DNA from: Rufibacter hautae
GTDB taxonomy: Bacteria > Bacteroidota > Bacteroidia > Cytophagales > Hymenobacteraceae
NCBI RefSeq assembly: GCF_008271695.1
Contig: NZ_VKKY01000003.1
Span: 434,001 to 498,000 of the forward strand
DNA: 64,000 bases
Direction of reading: 5' to 3'
Under the pieces are notes generated by a model. It saw nothing but the letters and a program-made list of their open reading frames with translations. It was not told the DNA's origin and did not search any database. This document shows, one piece after another, positions 44,933 to 54,939 of this stretch. Both the position numbers and the translations under genes were made by a program. The stretch's first letter is position 1; each line of letters opens with the position of its first letter.

Positions 44933-45898
44933 TTAAGACTCAGTTTGCAGCAGGACAATGGCCGCTGTTACCAGCAGGTTTACCAGGGAAAGCGGAAGCA
45001 GGATTTTCCAGCCGTATTCCATGAGTTGGTCGTAGCGGGGGCGGGGCAGCGAGGCGCGCAACAGGATGAACAAACTGATGAAGGCGAACACCTTGATGGC
45101 GAACCAAACCAGCGGCGGCAGAAACCCAGGTCCCAGCCATCCCCCGAAGTACAGCGTCACCACCATGCAGGAGATCAGCGTAATGCCCAGGTACTCGCCA
45201 ATGAAGAACATCCCGAACTTCATGCCCGAGTACTCTGAGTGGAACCCCGCCACCAACTCGCTCTCCGATTCCGGAATGTCAAAGGGCAGGCGGTGGGTCT
45301 CGGCCACGCCGGCGATGAAGAAGATGACAAAGCCCAGGAACTGCGGAATGAAAAACCATAGATCGCGCTGCGCCTCTACAATGGTGGTCATGTTAAAAGT
45401 GCCGGTCAACAGCACCACGCCCATGAGCGCCAACCCCATGAACACCTCGTAGGAAATCATCTGCGCTGCGCCCCGCATGGCCCCCAGCAAGGCGTACTTG
45501 TTGTTAGAGGCCCAACCGCCCAGAATGATGCTGTAGGCGCCCATAGACGACATAGCCAGGAAAAACAGGAGCCCGATGTTGAGGTCGGCCACCACGATGC
45601 CGGGCGCGAACGGCACCACCACAAAACCCAGCAGCACCGTCACCAGCACAATGGCCGGCGCAATCACAAACACCACTTTATCCGCCAGCGGCGGAATCCA
45701 GTCTTCCTTGAAGAACAGCTTCAGGGTATCTGCCAACACGATGAACAGCCCGAAAGGTCCCGCGCGGTTAGGGCCGTAGCGGTCCTGCCAGAGCGCCAGC
45801 ATCCGGCGTTCCACCCAGATGAGCCCCGCGGCCACGTTCAGCAGCCCAAATAGCACGCCCCCAATGATCAGGAGATAGTGTGAGGTTGATTCTTCCAT
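44933..45898 (-). CDS. nuoH: NADH-quinone oxidoreductase subunit H
   Basis: A 321-aa subunit with about eight helices that forms the quinone channel. [23 protein letters not shown] and the [29 protein letters not shown] block are textbook NuoH. It overlaps the end of nuoG by 31 bp. Confidence 0.95.
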   Translation of the reverse strand: MEESTSHYLLIIGGVLFGLLNVAAGLIWVERRMLALWQDRYGPNRAGPFGLFIVLADTLKLFFKEDWIPPLADKVVFVIAPAIVLVTVLLGFVVVPFAPGIVVADLNIGLLFFLAMSSMGAYSIILGGWASNNKYALLGAMRGAAQMISYEVFMGLALMGVVLLTGTFNMTTIVEAQRDLWFFIPQFLGFVIFFIAGVAETHRLPFDIPESESELVAGFHSEYSGMKFGMFFIGEYLGITLISCMVVTLYFGGWLGPGFLPPLVWFAIKVFAFISLFILLRASLPRPRYDQLMEYGWKILLPLSLVNLLVTAAIVLLQTES

Positions 45899-48603
45899 GC
45901 GGGTTCTGGTTTAAGGATGATGGCCCAGGCGGGTACTTCAAAAAACGGAACATCTTGTAAGCCTCTGGGTACCCCAGCGGTGCCCGGCGAGAGCTCAGGA
46001 TACAGTTTCACCGGCAGCCGGAAGGTCTGGTGGTTCAGCGTGAAACTGAGGATCTCACCTGCTTCCAAACCAAAGGTCTGGGCGTCCCTCGGGTTCAGGG
46101 CCACATAGGGTTTTGGGGCTCTTTCTGCAATCCCGGGCGAAAACGAGCTCAACTCCTCCGACCCGAAAATGTGGGGCAGCGGCAGCACGAACAGGTGGTC
46201 TTTCAGCGGCTGGAAGTCTTCGGGCACATCGTGGTAATAGCGGTTGAGCCCGTCCTGCCCTGGTTCTATGAGCCGGATGCCCGGATCGCCGTACCGCAGA
46301 TGCCCGCCCACTTCGTCCTGGTACTTGTTCACCGACTGCATGGAGTTCCAGCCGGGCGCCCAGAAGAAAGGCGTAATAGGTGAAGGCGGTTGGCCCCGGT
46401 AGCCTTCCATGGTAAAGGAAAGCGGGGAATCAGGGTCTTGGGGCGGTTTGGCTTCGCTCACGTTATGGTGGGCGAACATGGCGGTGCGGCCGCTGAACCG
46501 GTGGGTTTCCCGGGGTATTTTCTGGCCGGAGATCCGGAAACCAGCGGGCGGAGCCAGGGCTTCTAGACTTCTGAACTTAGGCTCAACCTCCATCAGGGCG
46601 CGGTTCACGTCATCTATGTTCTCCCATTGGCTCATCAGGGGCACGTGCAGCGCCTGGCCTATTTGCGCGAGCCAGCGCCAGCTTTCCTGGATGTCCTCAG
46701 CAGTGGGGTAGACCTGGTAGAAGCGTTGGGCCCGACCCTCGTTGTTCACCAAGGTGCCATCTGCCTCCGAGAAGGCGCCGGCGGGCAGCAGTACATGGGC
46801 TTTCTCAGTGGTGGCGTGGTGCAGGTGGTCCAACACGATGACCTGTTTGGCTTTGCCCAGGAAACGGTCTACTTCTGCTTTATCGGCGCAGCGGTGCAGG
46901 TTGTTCTCCAGGATGATGACCGCCTCGGCATAGCCGTTATGAATGGCCGCAAAAGCGGAATCGAGTCGGTGACCGCCCAACATCGCCAGGCCCATGCTGT
47001 TGCATTCGGGCAGGGTGAGCACGAGGCCGGTTTCGGGGTTTTGGGCGTGTAAGGCCGCAGTGAGGTTAGCTGCTGCTTCCAGCACGGCTTCGCTGCCCGT
47101 GGAGCAGCCCGAGATGATCAAAGGCTTTTTGGCTTTCACCAACGCCTGGGCAATCTGCTCTGCCAGGGCCTGCTCTTCCTCTGATAAATGCGTCACCTCC
47201 GGCGATCCGGCGCTGATGAGGTTGGCCACAGCAAAGCCCAGGCGGGCGATGGTATCCGGAGAGGCGTGTAGCGTGGCGGTGGCGATCTCATCCAGTTTGG
47301 TGGCGGTGAGCGTGGCCATGAAAAGCGGCCCGTGCTGCTCCTGCACCAGCTCCCGGGCGGCGGCATCCTGCCAATACGGGATACTGGCTTGCATCACCGT
47401 TTCCAGCGGTTGTTGCCGCCCTGATTGCCTTACCGCCAAGCCCAGCCGGGGAGCGGTGTTGATCAGGTCCTCGCCCAGAATGAAAACGGCATCGGCTTTC
47501 TCCACTTCCCGCAAACTGAACGTGCGGGCCGGCGTACTCTGCAGGATCTTCAGGCTCATATTCACCATGTCATAATCCGTGTCGGAGACGCCGCTGTGGA
47601 AATTGTCCTCGCCCACCAGAGCCTTCAGCGCGAAGTTGGATTCCAGCGAAGCGCGCGGCGAGCCGATGCCAATAACCCGGGCAGTTTTGAGTTGCGTGGT
47701 GACTTCCTGCAAGGCTTCCTCGCGGGAAACGGCCTCGGGAAGTTTGGTTCGTACCAACGCTTTTCTTATCCGTGCCGGGCCGTTCACGAACTCATAGCCA
47801 AACCGACCCCGGTCACAAAGGAAATAGCCGTTCACCTCGCCGTTGTAGCGGTTGGTAATCTGCCGCAAGGAACCGTAGCGTTCGCCGGCGGTGATGTTAC
47901 AGCCCAAGCTGCAGTGGTGGCACACCGAGGGCGCCATGGTGAGGTCCCATTTGCGGGTGTAGTGCTGTTTCAGGGTTTTGTCGGTGAAGACGCCGGTGGG
48001 GCAGACCTCGGCCAGGTTGCCGCTGAACTCACTTTCCAGTACGCCGTCCTCGGCCCGCCCGAAGTACACGTGGTTGTGCGCCCCGAACACGTCCAGGTCT
48101 TTACCGCCGGCATAATCTTTATAGTAGCGCACGCAGCGGTAGCACTGGATGCAGCGGTTCATCTCATGGTTGAGGAACGGGCCCAGGTACTGGTTCTGGT
48201 AGGTGCGTTTTTTGAACTGGAAGCGGCGATACGAGTGGCCCGTCATTACGGTCATGTCCTGCAAATGGCAGGAACCGCCTTCGTCGCAAACGGCGCAGTC
48301 GTGCGGGTGATTGGTCATGAGCCACTCAATCACGTGCTCCCGGAATTCTTTGGCCTCGGGCTCCTCAATGGACAGGCGCAGGTTGTCGCGCACCGGTTCC
48401 ATGCAGGACATGATGAGGCGGCCTTTTGTGTCAGCTTCGTCTTTGAAGATTTTCACAGCGCACTGGCGGCAAGCCCCCACCGAGCCCATGGCCGGATGCC
48501 AGCAGAAGTAGGGCAGGTCTTTGCCTAAGGATAGGCAGGCCTCCAGCAGATTTTTGCCGGCAGTTACCTCATAGGGCACGTTGTCTATGTAAATGGTGGG
48601 CAT
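45868..48603 (-). CDS. nuoG: NADH-quinone oxidoreductase subunit G
   Basis: A 911-aa subunit of the electron input arm. The N-terminal 2Fe-2S domain has [29 protein letters not shown] and [17 protein letters not shown] bind 4Fe-4S clusters. CHHCSLGC plus the later YFLCDRG form the extra cluster (N7) found in E. coli-type NuoG. The large C-terminal region is molybdopterin-oxidoreductase-like without cofactor residues. 3 bp after nuoF. Confidence 0.95.
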   Translation of the reverse strand: MPTIYIDNVPYEVTAGKNLLEACLSLGKDLPYFCWHPAMGSVGACRQCAVKIFKDEADTKGRLIMSCMEPVRDNLRLSIEEPEAKEFREHVIEWLMTNHPHDCAVCDEGGSCHLQDMTVMTGHSYRRFQFKKRTYQNQYLGPFLNHEMNRCIQCYRCVRYYKDYAGGKDLDVFGAHNHVYFGRAEDGVLESEFSGNLAEVCPTGVFTDKTLKQHYTRKWDLTMAPSVCHHCSLGCNITAGERYGSLRQITNRYNGEVNGYFLCDRGRFGYEFVNGPARIRKALVRTKLPEAVSREEALQEVTTQLKTARVIGIGSPRASLESNFALKALVGEDNFHSGVSDTDYDMVNMSLKILQSTPARTFSLREVEKADAVFILGEDLINTAPRLGLAVRQSGRQQPLETVMQASIPYWQDAAARELVQEQHGPLFMATLTATKLDEIATATLHASPDTIARLGFAVANLISAGSPEVTHLSEEEQALAEQIAQALVKAKKPLIISGCSTGSEAVLEAAANLTAALHAQNPETGLVLTLPECNSMGLAMLGGHRLDSAFAAIHNGYAEAVIILENNLHRCADKAEVDRFLGKAKQVIVLDHLHHATTEKAHVLLPAGAFSEADGTLVNNEGRAQRFYQVYPTAEDIQESWRWLAQIGQALHVPLMSQWENIDDVNRALMEVEPKFRSLEALAPPAGFRISGQKIPRETHRFSGRTAMFAHHNVSEAKPPQDPDSPLSFTMEGYRGQPPSPITPFFWAPGWNSMQSVNKYQDEVGGHLRYGDPGIRLIEPGQDGLNRYYHDVPEDFQPLKDHLFVLPLPHIFGSEELSSFSPGIAERAPKPYVALNPRDAQTFGLEAGEILSFTLNHQTFRLPVKLYPELSPGTAGVPRGLQDVPFFEVPAWAIILKPEPAWKNQPHTIS

Positions 48604-48606
48604 GGC

Positions 48607-49881
48607 CTATTTCCAGGGACATTGGTGATCATGGATGTGGCGTTCAAAATCCTCCCGGAAGTATTTCAGGGCGCTCTGCAGGGGTTCCATAGCACCGGGA
48701 GCTAACGCGCAAAACGTGTTGCCCGGGCCAAGGTATTTGGTATGGAAATCAAGGATATTCATGTCTTCGGGCCGACCTTCGCCGCGGTCAATGGAAAGCA
48801 GCACTTTCTCCACCCAGGGCAGACCCTCGCGGCAGGGCGTACAGAAACCGCAGGATTCCTGCGCGAAGAAATGCTGGAGGTTGTGCACGAAGCCCACGGG
48901 GCAGGTCTGGTCGTCCAGAATGATCATGGTGCCGGTGCCCATGCGGCTGCCCGCCGCCGCGATGGAGGTGTAATCCATGGGCGTGTCCAGGTGCTGCTCT
49001 ACCAGGAAATCGGTGGAGGCGCCGCCAGGCAGGGCACCCTTGAACTTGTAGCCGTCCAGCATGCCCCCGGCGTATTCTTCCACCAGTTCCCGGATGGTGA
49101 CGCCCATAGGCAGTTCCCAGGCACCGGGCCGTTTCACCTTGCCGCTCACGCCGTAGATCTTGGTGCCGGCATCCTGGGTGCGGCTCAGGCCTTTGAACCA
49201 TTCGGCGCCGTGGTTCACGATGTGGGGCAGGCAGCAGAGCGTTTCCACGTTGTTCACGATGGTGGGTTTGCCGTACAGGCCGCTCACCTGCGGGAACGGT
49301 GGCTTGGCCCGCGGCATGGCGCGTTTGCCTTCCAAGGCATTGAGCAGCGCGGTTTCTTCGCCGCACATGTAGCGGCCCACTCCGGTGTGCAAATGCATCT
49401 CCAGACTGAAGCCCGTGCCCAGAATATTCTGCCCAAGGTACCCAGCATTATAGGCTTCCTGAATGGCTTTGACAATGCCTTGGGCCGCTTTCTTGTAGGC
49501 CCAGCGGAGGAACACATAACTAATATCCGCCCCAATGGCGTAGGACGCGAGGATCATGCCCTCAATTAATTGGTGCGGATTGCCTTCCAGGAGCAGGCGG
49601 TCTTTGAAGGTGCCGGGCTCCATCTCATCGGCGTTCGCTACCAGGTATTTGGGCCGGGGCACGTCCGGACCCATCGGCACGAAGCTCCACTTGAGCCCAG
49701 TGTTGAACCCGGCCCCGCCGCGGCCCCGCAGATTGGAGTCTTTCACCAGCGTCACCACCACCTCGGGTGAGAGCTCCAGCAGGGCTTTCCGCACCGCCTG
49801 GTAGCCGCCCACCCGCTCGTACTCCTGCAGGCTGAGGGGTTCTCTATCGGGGTGGATGTGTTTGGTCAAGGGTCTTTCCAT
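48607..49881 (-). CDS. nuoF: NADH-quinone oxidoreductase subunit F
   Basis: A 424-aa subunit that oxidises NADH with FMN. NLRGRGGAGFNTGLKW is the FMN/NADH motif, and ESCGFCTPCREG with the later FCALAPG holds the 4Fe-4S cluster N3. Full length. Confidence 0.96.
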   Translation of the reverse strand: MERPLTKHIHPDREPLSLQEYERVGGYQAVRKALLELSPEVVVTLVKDSNLRGRGGAGFNTGLKWSFVPMGPDVPRPKYLVANADEMEPGTFKDRLLLEGNPHQLIEGMILASYAIGADISYVFLRWAYKKAAQGIVKAIQEAYNAGYLGQNILGTGFSLEMHLHTGVGRYMCGEETALLNALEGKRAMPRAKPPFPQVSGLYGKPTIVNNVETLCCLPHIVNHGAEWFKGLSRTQDAGTKIYGVSGKVKRPGAWELPMGVTIRELVEEYAGGMLDGYKFKGALPGGASTDFLVEQHLDTPMDYTSIAAAGSRMGTGTMIILDDQTCPVGFVHNLQHFFAQESCGFCTPCREGLPWVEKVLLSIDRGEGRPEDMNILDFHTKYLGPGNTFCALAPGAMEPLQSALKYFREDFERHIHDHQCPWK

Positions 49882-49898
49882 GGCTATGGCCGGGCGGT

Positions 49899-50363
49899 TT
49901 ATCTGTGGTGGTGCAAGATGTCGTCTAACTCCTCAATGGTCACGTTCTGGTACAGATGGTCGTCAATCATGAGGGCGGGGGCGCGGTCGCAGGTGCCCAG
50001 GCAGACGTTGGGCAGAAGCGTAAAGCGGCCATCAGGAGTGGTCTCGCCGTATTTGATCTGCAGTTTCTGTATGAGGTGGTCCCTGATCTGCTCATAGCCC
50101 ATGACCCAGCAACTGATGCTGTCGCAGAGCAGAATTACGTGGCGGCCCACCGGCTGCCTGAAGATGAGGTTGTAGAACGTGGCCACGCTGTCCAACTCCT
50201 CCGCCGACATCCCCAGCATGGTGGCCGTGTCTTTGAGGCTTTCATCCGAGACCCAGCCGCGGTGCTGCTGCACCACCTTCAGGGCCTCAATGCAGGCCGC
50301 CTTCCGCTGCGGCACCAGGCTAATCTCATGTTCAATCTGCGCGATTTCCTCCGTGGTCAGCAT
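49899..50363 (-). CDS. nuoE: NADH-quinone oxidoreductase subunit E
   Basis: A 154-aa thioredoxin-like subunit binding a 2Fe-2S cluster through Cys80, Cys85, Cys121 and Cys125 (CDSISC and CLGTC). The CWVMGYEQIRD segment resembles the E. coli-type sequence. A large gap of 347 bp separates it from nuoCD. Confidence 0.93.
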   Translation of the reverse strand: MLTTEEIAQIEHEISLVPQRKAACIEALKVVQQHRGWVSDESLKDTATMLGMSAEELDSVATFYNLIFRQPVGRHVILLCDSISCWVMGYEQIRDHLIQKLQIKYGETTPDGRFTLLPNVCLGTCDRAPALMIDDHLYQNVTIEELDDILHHHR

Positions 50364-50464
50364 CTGTTCTTCGGTTAAGTACTTGTTCGTTTCCTCAGCA
50401 GCAGTGCTGCTGTTTGTAAAATTGAGTCGATGTTTGTCTTGGTGATTAGCTCACCTGATGTTCC

Positions 50465-50504
50465 CTGTTTCAGGCCTGTTTTCCAGAAACCAGCCTAAAA
50501 ACAG
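50465..50504. repeat. GTTT/AAAC-type palindrome in nuo operon
   Basis: CTGTTTCAGGCCTGTTTTC / AGAAACCAGCCTAAAAACAG. Confidence 0.65.
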
Positions 50505-50586
50505 AGAACTCAGGCGGACATTCACTGTATCTATGTAGACCTCGGCTTTGCTTCCTCTACTCTCAACATTCCCGATTTTGCCGGGC

Positions 50587-50623
50587 CGTTTAGAGGCTGT
50601 TTTCTTAAAATCAGCCCAAAACG
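50587..50623. repeat. GTTT/AAAC-type palindrome in nuo operon
   Basis: CGTTTAGAGGCTGTTTTC / TTAAAATCAGCCCAAAACG. Confidence 0.65.
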
Positions 50624-50710
50624 AGAGTCTGTTTGTACTGCATTGCCGAAGGTTCTCTCCTCATTCACTCCAACATTCACTCCATCACTCAATCTCTCAT
50701 TCAAAATTCG

Positions 50711-52462
50711 TCACCTGTCAATATCGGCTAGCACGTAGTCCATGGCGCCGAGGATGGAGAGCAGGTCGGCGACGGTATAGCCGCGGCTGATGTAGGGCAG
50801 CATCTGCATGTGGGGGAAGGAGGGGGTGCGGATGCGGACGCGGTACGCCGAGGTGTTGCCGTCTGAGGTGAGATAATAGCTGTTGGCGCCTTTGGTGGCC
50901 TCAATGCAACTCATAGCCTCGCCCGCGGGGATCACCGGTCCCCAACTCACGTTCAGAAAGTGCGTGATCAGCGTCTCGATGTCCTGCATGGTGTGCTTTT
51001 TGAGAGGCGGCGTGGTCAACGGATGGTCGGCTTTGTAGGAACCGGCGGGCATGTTCTTGAGGCACTGTTCAATGATGCGCAGACTTTGCCGCATCTCGGC
51101 TACGCGCACCAGCGCCCGGTCATAACAGTCGCCGTTCTGGCCGATGGGCACCTCAAAATCGAACATTTCGTAGCCCGAGTAAGGCCGCGTTTTCCGGAAA
51201 TCCCAGTCCATGCCGCAGGCTCGCAGGTTGGCCCCGGTCACGCCCCACTCAATGGCTTCCTCGGCGGTGAAGATCCCGATGCCCACGGTGCGGGCTTTGA
51301 ACAGGCTGTTCTTCAGCACCATGCTGTCGTATTCTTTGAGCCTTTTGGGGAAATAGTCCAGAAAACCCTGCACCAGCGTTTCCCAGCCTTTGGGCAGATC
51401 CTGTGACACGCCGCCAATCCGGAACCAGTTGGGATGCATGCGACCGCCGCAAACGGCCTCCACCACCTCAAAGACCTTTTCGCGGTCAGAGAACATGTAG
51501 AACACCGGCGAGAGCTGCCCCAAATCCTGCGCAAACGTGCCGTACCACACCAAATGGCTCGCAATCCGGAAGAATTCGCACATCATGACCCTGATCACCT
51601 TCACCCGCTCCGGCACTTCAATACCCGCCAGTTTCTCCACCGCCAGCAGGTAGGCCAGGTTGTTCATCACGCCGCCCAGGTAATCCACGCGGTCAGTGTA
51701 AGGAATGTAGGTGTGCCAAGACTGCCGTTCGCCCATCTTCTCGGCCCCGCGGTGGTGGAACCCGATGTCGGGCACGGCATCCACAATGTCTTCGCCGTCT
51801 AATTGCAAAATAATGCGTAAAACGCCGTGCGTGCCCGGGTGCTGCGGCCCGATGTTGAGGAACATGAAATCACTGTCTTCGCTCTGGCGCGCCATGCCCC
51901 ATTCCTCGGGCTTGAACCTTAATGCCTCCTGCTCACGATCCTGCTTTTCGTCCCATAATCTAAAAGGTCCCATCTCGGTGGCCCGCGCCGGGTGCTCCTT
52001 GCGCAACGGGTGGCCTTCCCAGGTACGCGGCATGAGAATGCGCGACAGGTTGGGGTGCCCTTCAAACTTGATCCCGAAGAGGTCAAAAATCTCCCGCTCA
52101 TACCAGTTGGCGTTGGCCCACAGCCCGGTGATGCTGGGTAGCGAAGGATACTCGCCAAACAGACCCACCTTCAGCCGGATGAAGAGATTCTGCGCGTAGG
52201 AGAACAAATGGTAGACAATGGTGAAATCGGCGTGGGGGACGTGGTTCGTAGCCCGGTTGCGGGTGCGTTCGTCCAGGGCGCAGAGGTCGTAGAGAAAAGG
52301 GAAGGGTTGCGGGATCTCTTTTTTGAGGTAATGCAGGATCTCTTTAGCTTGGGCCACAGGCATCCAGAGGGTGAGAATCTCATCCTTGGTGGTCTGTACG
52401 ATGAAGGTGCCCTCACCGAAACGGGATTGCAGTTGCGCCAGAAGGTTGCCGTTGCTATCCAT
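50711..52462 (-). CDS. nuoCD: NADH-quinone oxidoreductase subunits C and D, fused
   Basis: A 583-aa fusion. The N-terminal 30-kDa subunit C (about 1-185) contains [20 protein letters not shown] and [16 protein letters not shown]. The 49-kDa subunit D follows from about 195: [29 protein letters not shown], and the C-terminal [15 protein letters not shown]. Fusion is the E. coli arrangement. 135 bp after nuoB. Confidence 0.95.
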   Translation of the reverse strand: MDSNGNLLAQLQSRFGEGTFIVQTTKDEILTLWMPVAQAKEILHYLKKEIPQPFPFLYDLCALDERTRNRATNHVPHADFTIVYHLFSYAQNLFIRLKVGLFGEYPSLPSITGLWANANWYEREIFDLFGIKFEGHPNLSRILMPRTWEGHPLRKEHPARATEMGPFRLWDEKQDREQEALRFKPEEWGMARQSEDSDFMFLNIGPQHPGTHGVLRIILQLDGEDIVDAVPDIGFHHRGAEKMGERQSWHTYIPYTDRVDYLGGVMNNLAYLLAVEKLAGIEVPERVKVIRVMMCEFFRIASHLVWYGTFAQDLGQLSPVFYMFSDREKVFEVVEAVCGGRMHPNWFRIGGVSQDLPKGWETLVQGFLDYFPKRLKEYDSMVLKNSLFKARTVGIGIFTAEEAIEWGVTGANLRACGMDWDFRKTRPYSGYEMFDFEVPIGQNGDCYDRALVRVAEMRQSLRIIEQCLKNMPAGSYKADHPLTTPPLKKHTMQDIETLITHFLNVSWGPVIPAGEAMSCIEATKGANSYYLTSDGNTSAYRVRIRTPSFPHMQMLPYISRGYTVADLLSILGAMDYVLADIDR

Positions 52463-52597
52463 TGTACAGGCGTTTTGTTGCCATTTTAGGCAAATCCTTG
52501 TCCTTTTGTACTTTACATCCTTCCTCTACACCATCGTGGTTCCACTAGCTTTTTGGGGCTATTCTGATTTTTATTTCCTGCTTGATTGTTGTCTGAT

Positions 52598-53236
52598 TTA
52601 TATCTCGTCGGGGGACCGGAAATCAGTCATCTGCCGGCGGTGTTCTACTTTGCGGGCTTTCACATCAGTATTATCTGGTCGGATGATGCCCTGCTCGCCC
52701 ACGCTCCAGCTCAGCGGCCGCTTCTCTTTCCCTACCGATTCTGACAACAGCACCAAGCCTTCCATGAACGCATCGGGACGGGGCGGGCAGCCGGGCACGT
52801 ACAAATCTACGGGCAGGAATTTGTCCACGCCCTGTACCACGCTGTAGATGTCATACATACCGCCCGAGTTGGCGCAAGACCCCATGGAAATAACCCAGCG
52901 GGGTTCCATCATCTGCTCGTACAGGCGTTGAATGATGGGTGCCATTTTGATGAAGACCGTGCCGGCGATGATCATGACATCGGCCTCGCGGGGCGTTCCC
53001 CGGATTACCTCGGCCCCGAAACGGGCCAGATCGTACTTGGGCGTCATGCTGGTGGCCATCTCCACGAAACAGCAGGACAACCCGAAGTGGAACGGCCACA
53101 TGGAGTTTTTCCGGCCCCAGGCCAGCAGGCTTTGCATGGAGCTGAGCATGATGCTCTGCTGCATGGTGTCCTCGTAAGAACCGGTGCCTTTTAGGGCGCC
53201 CGTTGGTTGTTCTGGTCTACTCAGCCACCACTTCAT
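52598..53236 (-). CDS. nuoB: NADH-quinone oxidoreductase subunit B
   Basis: A 212-aa subunit holding cluster N2 through Cys55, Cys56, Cys121 and Cys150 ([22 protein letters not shown]). It overlaps the end of nuoA by 20 bp. Confidence 0.96.
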   Translation of the reverse strand: MKWWLSRPEQPTGALKGTGSYEDTMQQSIMLSSMQSLLAWGRKNSMWPFHFGLSCCFVEMATSMTPKYDLARFGAEVIRGTPREADVMIIAGTVFIKMAPIIQRLYEQMMEPRWVISMGSCANSGGMYDIYSVVQGVDKFLPVDLYVPGCPPRPDAFMEGLVLLSESVGKEKRPLSWSVGEQGIIRPDNTDVKARKVEHRRQMTDFRSPDEI

Positions 53237-53666
53237 GCCGGGTCTCTTTTAGGGTGATTTTCTTATACGCCTGCAGAATCTTCTTGCCATCCGGACCGAA
53301 GTCCAGGGCCCCATTGCGCCACTCATAGATCAGCACCACCACCAGCAGTACAATGAACGCCAGCACCCCAAAGTAGCCGTACCAGCCCAGTTCCTGAAAC
53401 GCGATGGCCCAGGACACAATAAAGATGGTTTCCACGTCAAAAATGACGAAGAGCATGGCAATCAGGTAGAACTGGGAAGAGAAACGCAATCGGGCTGTAC
53501 CTGTGCTGATGATGCCCCCTTCATAGGGTTCACCAGTGGCGCGCTCATGGTGTCGGCCACCCAGGAAATGGGAAATGGTGAGGATGATGCCGGCCAGGCT
53601 GAGCACAATGGCTGTGTAGACCAGCAAAGGCCAGAGCAGGGCAGGATTTTCGGGAGAATTGGTCAA
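53217..53666 (-). CDS. nuoA: NADH-quinone oxidoreductase subunit A
   Basis: A three-helix membrane subunit. The loop [22 protein letters not shown] and [16 protein letters not shown] are typical. The start is uncertain: no ATG is in frame upstream. TTG 53666, preceded 9 nt by GGAGG, gives a 149-aa protein; a GTG at 53735 gives 172 aa but adds a poor N-terminus. Confidence 0.85.
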   Translation of the reverse strand: MTNSPENPALLWPLLVYTAIVLSLAGIILTISHFLGGRHHERATGEPYEGGIISTGTARLRFSSQFYLIAMLFVIFDVETIFIVSWAIAFQELGWYGYFGVLAFIVLLVVVLIYEWRNGALDFGPDGKKILQAYKKITLKETRHEVVAE

Positions 53667-53751
53667 AGCGCATCCCCTCCAGGGAATCGTTTGGATTCTG
53701 GTTACCGCATGTAGGAAAGGTTCACATGAACACACCGCCGGCGAAGTGCCG

Positions 53752-54183
53752 TTAGTGACCGGTTATGTAATGCTCCAGGTTCTCGATGATGAATTTCTGC
53801 TCGTCAATGATGTATTTTACCACGTCCCCGATGGAAATCAACCCCGCCAATTCCCCGTTCTCCATCACCGGAAGGTGCCGGATGTAACTTTGGGTCATGA
53901 GTTTCATGCAATCTTCAATAGGGGTGTCTGGGGTAACGGTGATGGGGCGTTCGCTCATGATTTCCCGTACCAGGGTTTCTTTGGAGGCTTTCCCCTTCAG
54001 AATCACCTTGCGGGCGTAATCACGTTCGGTAAAGATGCCGGTGAATCTTCCCCGGTCTATGATCAAGAGGGCTCCCAGGTTTTTCTCGCACATGAGTTCC
54101 AGTGCCTGGTACACGGTGTCGTCGGGTTCTATCGAGTAGATAGCGTGCCCTTTGCTGGCTAAAATATTTCTGACCTTACCCAT
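53752..54183 (-). CDS. CBS-pair domain protein
   Basis: A 143-aa protein made of two CBS motifs (about 10-65 and 75-135) and nothing else. VYQALELMCEKNLGALLIIDRGRFTGIFTERDYAR and ITVTPDTPIEDCMKLMTQSYIRHLPVMENGELAGLISIGDVVK show both. Such stand-alone pairs bind adenine nucleotides, including NAD-related ligands in some cases. It ends 85 bp before nuoA, so it may be cotranscribed with complex I and sense its energy state; this is inference. Confidence 0.88.
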   Translation of the reverse strand: MGKVRNILASKGHAIYSIEPDDTVYQALELMCEKNLGALLIIDRGRFTGIFTERDYARKVILKGKASKETLVREIMSERPITVTPDTPIEDCMKLMTQSYIRHLPVMENGELAGLISIGDVVKYIIDEQKFIIENLEHYITGH

Positions 54184-54604
54184 TTTGCCTCTTCCTCCGC
54201 AAGAGATTTCTAGAATGTGTAAAGGGAATGATTACTCTTTTTGCCAAGAATCTATAAGATATGAGAAATATAATATTTATTTTAATAATTACATTATTTT
54301 TCTTTCTTTTTTTACCAAAATGAAAATTTGTAATTAAGAGGGCGGCTTCCATAGCGGCAATCTCCGGAGGGGTGAGTGGCGGGGGCTGGGGCCACGGGTG
54401 CCGCAGTGACGTCCCATAACCCTGGGGCCAAGACACTGTCCATAAGGACCGTGGCCTGTAACGCATCGGCAGGAAACGTTACATTTCAGGAAAAAGAGGC
54501 GGAAAACCTTAATTGACGTAATGCCTACCCAAAACCCGGTACCGCGGCCCGGCGGGAGGAGGACGACCCGGTAAGGCCTTCTGAAGATACGCAATTCCGC
54601 ATTC

Positions 54605-54642
54605 CGTTTACTGGCTATTTTCTGAAAAACGCCGGCGAAACG
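54605..54642. repeat. GTTT/AAAC palindrome variant
   Basis: CGTTTACTGGCTATTTTC / TGAAAAACGCCGGCGAAACG. Confidence 0.55.
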
Positions 54643-54761
54643 GGATGGGCCGTCTCTTTTGAGAGATCTTCCCGCCTGCGTTTTCAATTCACCAGACCCC
54701 TCATCAGCGGCGGGAGGCTGATTTCTGGAATAGAAGCCCAGGCAAAGGGAAGCGCTTAATC

Positions 54762-54796
54762 ATTTTTGAGGTGTTTTCCAGAAAACGGGCTAAAAC
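54762..54796. repeat. GTTT/AAAC palindrome variant
   Basis: ATTTTTGAGGTGTTTTC / CAGAAAACGGGCTAAAAC. Confidence 0.6.
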
Positions 54797-54885
54797 GGAA
54801 TAGATAAGTTCACAAATAGCTTTTGTACCCACCCCTGTGGGTTGAGGGCAGTAACAGTGGGTTTCTACTAGGGTGGTACTTGGTG

Positions 54886-54922
54886 CAAAAAAGCCGAGGC
54901 TTCCATTAGGAGCCTCGGCTTT
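54886..54922. terminator. Terminator of propeller protein gene
   Basis: 11-bp stem AAGCCGAGGCT/AGCCTCGGCTT. The minus strand reads into TTTTTT, so it ends the minus-strand gene. Confidence 0.85.
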
Positions 54923-54939
54923 CCAACTTGACCTTAAGG

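Larger units (their letters stand above)
50364..50710. other. Gap inside the nuo operon with two palindromes
   Basis: A 347-bp non-coding gap between nuoCD and nuoE. It holds palindromes at 50465-50504 and 50587-50623 and ATTCACTC-type direct repeats near 50660-50700. Confidence 0.6.
54184..54939. other. Intergenic region with palindromes
   Basis: No gene. An AT-rich patch (54230-54330) precedes GC-rich sequence; palindromes lie at 54605-54642 and 54762-54796 and a terminator at 54886-54922. Confidence 0.5.
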
